Positions 59,386-64,000 of a stretch of 64,000 nucleotides of DNA are shown piece after piece. The position numbers and the translations under genes are program-made. The stretch's first letter is position 1. Each line of letters opens with the position of its first letter. This DNA comes from Ruminococcus sp. UBA3767 (GTDB lineage: Bacteria > Bacillota > Clostridia > Oscillospirales > Ruminococcaceae), in NCBI GenBank assembly GCA_002371625.1, contig DFFV01000091.1, positions 1-64,000 of the forward strand. Direction: 5' to 3'. The notes beneath the pieces are model-generated. The model was not told the DNA's origin, did not search any database, and saw nothing but the letters and a program-made list of their open reading frames with translations.

Positions 59386-60659
59386 TCAGCCACCTCCTCT
59401 ATAAATACCTCTATCGTATCACTTGCCGATGAGAGCTTATCCTTTTTCAGTATCACATCTACCATTTCACTTGGTACCAGGATCTGAGACTTTTTCCTTA
59501 TCAGCTCTGTATCCCCTGACTTCACAATGATACTGACATTTTTGTAAACATCAGTTACTCTGAATCTTATATGTGTCAGATCAGGCGCATTTGCGGTATT
59601 TATCCTGCAGGGCACCGTATACCTTACGCCGTTGCCTGTTTTAAGCTCTATGCTCTTTCCGCCCTCGCCCAAGCCATGTCTGATATACTTTGCGGCAGCT
59701 TCGCCTGCCCTTGCAGATTCCTCTGAAACAAAGTCAACAAGGTCGTGGACGTGAAGCACATTACCGCAGGAGAAAACACCGGGCATATCAGTTTCAAGGC
59801 TTTCATTAACAAGTGCACCGTTTGTTCTCGGATCAATGCTTATGCCTGCTCCGCCTGTAAGCTCGTTTTCGGGGATAAGTCCGCAGGAAAGCAGCAAAGT
59901 ATCACAGGGGTAGTACTTTTTAGTGCTTTCGATAGGAGCTCTGTTATCATCGACCTGAGCTATATATACGCCTTCGAGCTTCTCATTGCCCTTGATATCT
60001 ACTACCGTATGACTGAGAAGCAGCGGAATATCGTAATCATCAAGGCACTGGACGATATTTCTTTTTAGTCCGCTTGAATAGGGCATAAGCTCGGCAACTG
60101 CCGCAACGTGAGCACCCTCAAGAGTCATTCTTCTTGCCATGATAAGTCCTATATCGCCCGAGCCGAGTATAACTACCTCTTTTCCGATATGTGCACCCTC
60201 AAGATTTACCAGTTTTTGCGCTGTACCTGCTGTATAAACGCCCTGCGGTCTTGTACCGGGGATATTGAGCGCACCCCTTGGTCTTTCACGGCAGCCCATA
60301 GCAAGAACGACTGCTTTAGCGGTAAGCGTTGCTACACCAAGTTTTGAACTTATGACCGTAACTGCTTTAAGTTCGCTGTCCTGAATTTTCTCAACAGAAA
60401 GCACCATTGTATCAAGCTCAAAGGGTATCCCCTCCTGCCTGACCATATCTGCATATTTTTCAGCATATTCAGGACCTGTGAGCTCTTCCTTGAAGGTATG
60501 CAGGCCAAAGCCGTTATGGATACACTGGTTGAGTATACCGCCAAGTACGCTGTCACGTTCGAGTATAACAAGATCATCTATGCCTGCTTTTTTTGCGGCA
60601 ATTGCGGCAGCCATACCGGCAGGACCGCCTCCGATGACTATAAGATCGTATTTATTCAT
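59382..60659 (-). CDS. FAD/NAD(P)-dependent oxidoreductase of the GlpB-like type
   Basis: A 425-residue flavoprotein: N-terminal dinucleotide fold DLIVIGGGPAGMAAAIAAKKAG, a second nucleotide motif VVILGSGDIGLIMARRMTLEG, and FSCGNVLHVHDLVD. The Cys pair of thioredoxin reductase-like enzymes appears near VLGGILNQCIHNGFG (single Cys). Start at 60659 (GGGGGCACTGCG upstream) overlapping the previous stop by 8 bp. Probably a subunit of an anaerobic glycerol-3-phosphate dehydrogenase-like complex. Confidence 0.9.
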   Translation of the reverse strand: MNKYDLIVIGGGPAGMAAAIAAKKAGIDDLVILERDSVLGGILNQCIHNGFGLHTFKEELTGPEYAEKYADMVRQEGIPFELDTMVLSVEKIQDSELKAVTVISSKLGVATLTAKAVVLAMGCRERPRGALNIPGTRPQGVYTAGTAQKLVNLEGAHIGKEVVILGSGDIGLIMARRMTLEGAHVAAVAELMPYSSGLKRNIVQCLDDYDIPLLLSHTVVDIKGNEKLEGVYIAQVDDNRAPIESTKKYYPCDTLLLSCGLIPENELTGGAGISIDPRTNGALVNESLETDMPGVFSCGNVLHVHDLVDFVSEESARAGEAAAKYIRHGLGEGGKSIELKTGNGVRYTVPCRINTANAPDLTHIRFRVTDVYKNVSIIVKSGDTELIRKKSQILVPSEMVDVILKKDKLSSASDTIEVFIEEVAE

Positions 60660-62076
60660 CGCAGTGCCCCCTATCTGTATCATATACGCCGTTTTTGCGC
60701 ACCTGTTCAACCTTTATGCCGAGCTTTTCCGCAAGCAGCTTCATCGTTACGGGTGAGCAAAATCCCGCCTGGCACCTGCCCATTCCTGCTCTTGTACGTC
60801 TTTTTACGCCGTCAAGAGTCGTTGCACCAAGAGGTCTGTTGATAGCATCAAGTATCTCGCCCTCGGTAACTGTTTCACAGCGGCAGACTATTTTACCGTA
60901 TGCAGCGTTTTTCTTAATAAGCTCATTACGCTCACTGTATGAAAGCGAATTGAAATGAACGATACCCTTTCGTGTATCCTTATAATTATTCTTTGGTTTC
61001 AGCTCTGTTATGCCGGAAACTATCTCGCACAGATACTCCCCGATAGCAGGAGCACTTGTAAGCCCCGGTGATTCGATACCTGCGGCGTCTATAAAGCCTT
61101 TGACATCACTTTGCTGAATGATGAAATCGCCCGTATCTCCAACCGCACGGTTACCTGAAAAGCTGGTTATCACCTTACCAAACGGAATATTCTTTACAGA
61201 AAGCGATGCCTTTGCCTTTACATCGCCAAGGCCCTTTGATGTTGTTGACACATCGTCCTTATCCTCGATATTATCAGCGGTAGGTCCGACAAGCAGATTG
61301 CCATGGACAGTAGGCGTAACGAGCACGCCCTTGCCCATTTTAGTCGGCAGCTGGAATATCGTGCGGCTCACGGCACCTCCTGCGGCTTTATCCATCAGGA
61401 GATACTCACCTCTGCGGGCAGTTATGCCAAGCGGAGTACTGCTGACCATAGAGTGTATCTCATCGGCATAAAGGCCTGCGGCATTTATAACAATCGAAGC
61501 AGTGACCTCTCCTGTGGATGTTTTTATAACAAAGCCTTTATCGCTCTTGCTTATGCCTTCAACACGGCTTGAAAGCCTGAAAACCACGCCGTTTTCACAA
61601 GCATTCTCCGCAAAGGCGAGCGTCATCTCAAAGGGACAGATTATAGCAGAGGTTTCAGCAAGCAGCGCAGCACAGACAGAATCGGTAAGCGAAGGTTCAA
61701 GCTCTCTTGCCTTATCACCTGTTATAATGCTTACGCCCTGCACTCCGTTAAGCTCGGCTCTTTTCTTCAGCTCTTCAAGCCCTGAGATATCATTCTCATC
61801 AAAGCACAGCACCATTGCACCGTTTTGTTTATACGCAAAATCGAGCTTCTCAGCAAGCTCACCCATGAGCTTGCTGCCCCTTACATTCAGCTTTGCTTTT
61901 AATGTACCCGGTTTAGCATCAAATCCTGCGTGAGCGATAGCGCTGTTGGCTTTGGTAGTACCCTCACATACATCGCTGTTTTTTTCTATTACACAAACAG
62001 AAAGCTCATATTTACTAAGCTCCATTGCCGCAGCGCAGCCTACTGCGCCCGCACCAATAATTGCTACATCATACAC
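60652..62076 (-). CDS. glpA: GlpA-like FAD-dependent dehydrogenase with BFD-like [2Fe-2S] domain
   Basis: A 474-residue protein. N-terminal DAO-type domain with DVAIIGAGAVGCAAAMELSKY and EGTTKANSAIAHAGFDAKPGTLKAKLN. The C-terminus has CRCETVTEGEILDAINRPLGATTLDGVKRRTRAGMGRCQAGFC, a four-Cys BFD-like [2Fe-2S] module. In this three-gene set it likely oxidises glycerol-3-phosphate or a related 2-hydroxy acid. The glycerol kinase and facilitator genes are not in the window. Own sigma-A promoter. Confidence 0.88.
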   Translation of the reverse strand: MYDVAIIGAGAVGCAAAMELSKYELSVCVIEKNSDVCEGTTKANSAIAHAGFDAKPGTLKAKLNVRGSKLMGELAEKLDFAYKQNGAMVLCFDENDISGLEELKKRAELNGVQGVSIITGDKARELEPSLTDSVCAALLAETSAIICPFEMTLAFAENACENGVVFRLSSRVEGISKSDKGFVIKTSTGEVTASIVINAAGLYADEIHSMVSSTPLGITARRGEYLLMDKAAGGAVSRTIFQLPTKMGKGVLVTPTVHGNLLVGPTADNIEDKDDVSTTSKGLGDVKAKASLSVKNIPFGKVITSFSGNRAVGDTGDFIIQQSDVKGFIDAAGIESPGLTSAPAIGEYLCEIVSGITELKPKNNYKDTRKGIVHFNSLSYSERNELIKKNAAYGKIVCRCETVTEGEILDAINRPLGATTLDGVKRRTRAGMGRCQAGFCSPVTMKLLAEKLGIKVEQVRKNGVYDTDRGHCDE

Positions 62077-62128
62077 ATTATCACCTCATTTGTTATTATT
62101 CCTAAAAATTTTTACTTCTGTTTAGAAA

Positions 62129-62157
62129 ATTATAGCACATTTGCTTTAAAAAATCAA
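62129..62157 (-). promoter_or_regulatory. Sigma-A promoter of the glpA-like operon
   Basis: Minus-strand TTGATT, 17-bp spacer, TATAAT. Confidence 0.75.
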
Positions 62158-62159
62158 TA

Positions 62160-62199
62160 GAAAAAAAGACCGCATTTACACGTTAGCATAAATACGGTC
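62160..62199 (-). terminator. Terminator after the Gln/Thr-rich protein gene
   Basis: Minus-strand GACCGTATTTA pairs with TAAATGCGGTC, followed by seven T residues. Confidence 0.8.
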
Positions 62200-62217
62200 C
62201 TGATATATGTCGAAAAG

Positions 62218-62571
62218 CTATTGCATAGCAGCGGTAGTTACCTGTTCACCCTGCTGCACCTGTGCCTGCTGAGTTTGCTGAGACTGTTCGCCCTGCTGCA
62301 CAGGCTGAGTAGTCTGCTCGGTCTGCTGCGAAGTATGCTGGGTATCAGCGGTAGTTTCGGTCGTCTGCTGTGTTTGTGCAGAGGAACTATCACTGGTTTT
62401 ATCTTTACTATCCTTATGCAGCACTATCCCGTTGGGATACTTGCTGTCAAGCACATCCTCAAGCGAGGTATTGCCCATATATGCGCAAAATGACAGTATC
62501 AATATAAGTATACTCATTATTATCATAAGGTCTATGCGATATCTGCCTTTTCTCTTTTTTCTTTTAGCCAT
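62218..62571 (-). CDS. Small membrane-anchored Gln/Thr-rich protein (117 aa)
   Basis: Starts AKRKKRKGRYRID, a basic cytoplasmic tip, then one membrane helix (about 15-35, LMIIMSILILILSFCAYMG). A short motif TSLEDVLDSKYPNGIVLHKDS and a low-complexity tail of about 60 Gln, Thr and Ser residues follow. Probably a single-span protein with a flexible outside tail. No family recognised. Start at 62571 after GGGAG; own promoter and terminator, so a monocistronic gene. Confidence 0.7.
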   Translation of the reverse strand: MAKRKKRKGRYRIDLMIIMSILILILSFCAYMGNTSLEDVLDSKYPNGIVLHKDSKDKTSDSSSAQTQQTTETTADTQHTSQQTEQTTQPVQQGEQSQQTQQAQVQQGEQVTTAAMQ

Positions 62572-62605
62572 TAAAAGCTCTCCCTTGAATTTAATACACA
62601 AAATA

Positions 62606-62634
62606 ATTATACAACATTCTTCAAACAATTGCAA
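62606..62634 (-). promoter_or_regulatory. Sigma-A promoter of the Gln/Thr-rich protein gene
   Basis: Minus-strand TTGCAA, 17-bp spacer, TATAAT. Confidence 0.8.
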
Positions 62635-62659
62635 GAGCACAGACAATTATTTTTAGAAA

Positions 62660-62690
62660 ACAAAAAGGCAGCCGATCGGCTACCTTTTGC
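62660..62690 (-). terminator. Probable pyrE terminator
   Basis: AAAGGCAGCCG / CGGCTACCTTT hairpin (one mismatch) with T runs on both sides. The 180 bp between it and the pyrE stop show no gene. Confidence 0.5.
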
Positions 62691-62867
62691 TTGTGTAAAA
62701 ATTTTGGAGAGGATGAAACGAGCTAAGAGTGTTAATCTTAGTGTTCATTCTTTTTCCTTTTTTTGTTCTACAACTAATATTATACACACGATGCCTGTAA
62801 ACTTCAACAACAGATAAGTTACATATAGCTACAAAAACGTTACAAATGTTTTCAAATTGTAACTAAA

Positions 62868-63530
62868 TCACTTGTTGTTTACACCATAGGTGTTTCTGTA
62901 TTCAAGCATCTTATCAAGATACTCGCTTCCTTCAACGACGCCGTTTTTGATAGCATCGATTATATCGTTGATATTTACGATAGAATACACCTTTACGCCA
63001 AAATCCTTATATGCCTGCTCAACAGCTGAAAGCTCGCTGTCAAGAGCTTTTTCCATTCTGTCAACGGTAATTACCATGCCTGTTACGTTTACCTTTGCTG
63101 CCGATGTGAGCTTGGGCATAACTTCACGCAGCGCTTTACCCGAGGTCATAACGTCCTCGATTATAACGACCTTTTCGCCGTCTGAAAGGGATTTGCCTAC
63201 GAACATTCCGCCCTCACCGTGATCCTTGACTTCCTTTCTGTCAAAGCAGTAGCTGACCTCTTTGCCGTACTTGTTATAAAGTGCAACAGAAGCGGAAACT
63301 GCAAGCGGGATACCCTTATATGCAGGTCCGAAAAGTGTTTCAACGTCAATGCCGTTCTCATTTATGCACTCAGCATAGAATTCACCAAGTCTGGCAAGCT
63401 GGGCACCGGTCTTATAATTACCTGTATTTACGAAATATGGTGCTTTTCTTCCGCTTTTGAGTGTGAAATCACCAAAAGTGAGCACTCCGCATTCAACCAT
63501 GAATTTGATAAAGTTTTCCTTATAAGTCAT
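62868..63530 (-). CDS. pyrE: Orotate phosphoribosyltransferase
   Basis: A 220-residue type I PRTase making OMP in pyrimidine synthesis. Seen: FGDFTLKSGRKAPYFVNTGNYKTG, LFGPAYKGIPLAVSASVALY, YCFDRKEVKDHGEGGMFVGKSL (catalytic loop) and the PRPP motif VVIIEDVMTSGKAL. Slightly longer than E. coli PyrE. It stands alone, not in a pyr operon. Ribosome site GAAAGGA. Confidence 0.95.
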   Translation of the reverse strand: MTYKENFIKFMVECGVLTFGDFTLKSGRKAPYFVNTGNYKTGAQLARLGEFYAECINENGIDVETLFGPAYKGIPLAVSASVALYNKYGKEVSYCFDRKEVKDHGEGGMFVGKSLSDGEKVVIIEDVMTSGKALREVMPKLTSAAKVNVTGMVITVDRMEKALDSELSAVEQAYKDFGVKVYSIVNINDIIDAIKNGVVEGSEYLDKMLEYRNTYGVNNK

Positions 63531-63617
63531 ATCAAACGATCCTTTCGGTTTATTATTACATTATAATTGTAACACACATTTGTATTTTTTTCAATAGCAA
63601 TTTTCTTAACTTATGTG

Positions 63618-63646
63618 TTGACAGTCCGAAACCGGTAATGTATAAT
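63618..63646 (+). promoter_or_regulatory. Sigma-A promoter of HAD phosphatase gene
   Basis: TTGACA (63618-63623), 17-bp spacer, TATAAT (63641-63646): perfect consensus. Confidence 0.88.
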
Positions 63647-63662
63647 CAAAACGGGTGATAGA

Positions 63663-64000
63663 ATGAAAACACTTTATATCTCAGACCTCGACGGAACACT
63701 TTTAAACAGCGAGCAATCTACAAGCAAAACCACAAACAGCATAATAAACACACTGATATCACAAGGGATGATGTTCACCTATGCGACTGCACGTTCGTAC
63801 TCGACAGCTTCAAAAGTCACAAAAGGTCTATTCATTGAACTTCCTGTGATAGTTTACAACGGTACATTTATCGTCAACGGCACCAACGGACAGATACTGC
63901 AAAGCCATTCTTTTTCACGTCATCAAGCTGTTACGATACTCAGTGAGCTTATCGAGGGCGGTATTTACCCGATAGTATATTCTATAATTGACGGTAATGA
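63663..64000 (+). CDS. HAD-IIB (Cof-type) phosphatase, N-terminal part (runs out of window)
   Basis: ATG at 63663 opens a frame still open at the window end (about 112 residues seen). Motif I is YISDLDGTLLNS (Asp nucleophile), followed by TYATARSYSTASKV and PVIVYNGTFIV, the motif II region and substrate cap entry of Cof/YbjI-type sugar-phosphate or FMN phosphatases. Ribosome site is weak (GGGTGA). The true 3' end lies outside. Confidence 0.88.
   Translation, partial: MKTLYISDLDGTLLNSEQSTSKTTNSIINTLISQGMMFTYATARSYSTASKVTKGLFIELPVIVYNGTFIVNGTNGQILQSHSFSRHQAVTILSELIEGGIYPIVYSIIDGN

Noticed and set aside
1-64000. CRISPR arrays, tRNA or rRNA genes
   Set aside because: No regularly spaced repeats with unique spacers, and no T-loop (GTTCRAAYC) with acceptor pairing, were seen by eye; a tRNAscan or Infernal run would be decisive.

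Overview
The window looks like a chromosomal segment of an anaerobic, low-to-mid GC Clostridia member. The best fit is a Ruminococcus-like Oscillospiraceae/Ruminococcaceae bacterium. This is inferred from the complete spoIIIAA-AH sporulation operon, anaerobic ribonucleotide reductase (nrdD/nrdG), the ECF-type riboflavin transporter gene, and the Firmicutes gene order nusB-xseA-xseB-ispA-dxs-tlyA-nadK-argR-recN. No species can be named from the sequence alone.

Layout. (1) 1-8.1 kb is housekeeping: the leuS 3' end, a MATE exporter, a GNAT acetyltransferase, rpsU with a long leader and TTG start, yqeG, an endonuclease IV-type enzyme, aroQ, an M24 peptidase, a SUFU-domain protein, efp and a CD1247-like zinc-ribbon protein. 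(2) 8.1-9.0 kb is an FMN riboswitch controlling ribU. (3) 9.0-10.05 kb is a fossil of prophage head genes. (4) 10.05-24.2 kb is an accessory surface/membrane region. It holds two secreted LRR/cell-wall-binding (CWB2) proteins, a CDF metal exporter, a glycogen debranching enzyme, a tandemly duplicated membrane-anchored protein followed by a DUF1430-like permease and its ABC ATPase, and an ECF sigma factor fused to a membrane-anchored extracytoplasmic domain. The sigma gene and the second LRR-CWB2 gene share an identically spaced promoter-like motif, which suggests an autoregulated surface-response unit. (5) 24.3-26.4 kb is a minimal mobile element (HUH replication protein, 58-aa protein, catalytic-domain-only tyrosine recombinase) bounded by an 18-bp direct repeat inside Xer-like 11-6-11 sites.

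(6) 26.5-43.4 kb: guaA (ATPase part only) and a XerC-like recombinase gene fire divergently. Two minus-strand operons follow: thyX-DJ1-fthC-mltG-U32, and Asp23-nusB-TsaD paralogue-xseA-xseB-ispA-dxs-tlyA-nadK-argR-recN. (7) 43.6-48.4 kb is the whole spoIIIA operon behind a sigma-E-like promoter. (8) 48.5-53.5 kb is a MoxR/DUF58/transglutaminase operon. (9) 53.6-57.7 kb holds an iron alcohol dehydrogenase, nrdG and nrdD. The nrdD promoter carries NrdR boxes, but the encoded enzyme stops before the usual glycyl-radical motif. (10) 57.7-58.35 kb is a gene-free AT-rich region with three copies of a palindromic repeat. (11) 58.4-64 kb holds an MBL-fold hydrolase, a GlpA-like/FAD oxidoreductase/DUF1667 operon, a small Gln/Thr-rich membrane protein, pyrE and the start of a HAD phosphatase.

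Most promoters I could see are textbook sigma-A type with 17-bp spacers. No tRNA, rRNA or CRISPR array was seen. Functions are assigned from motifs and remembered family features. No database search was run.
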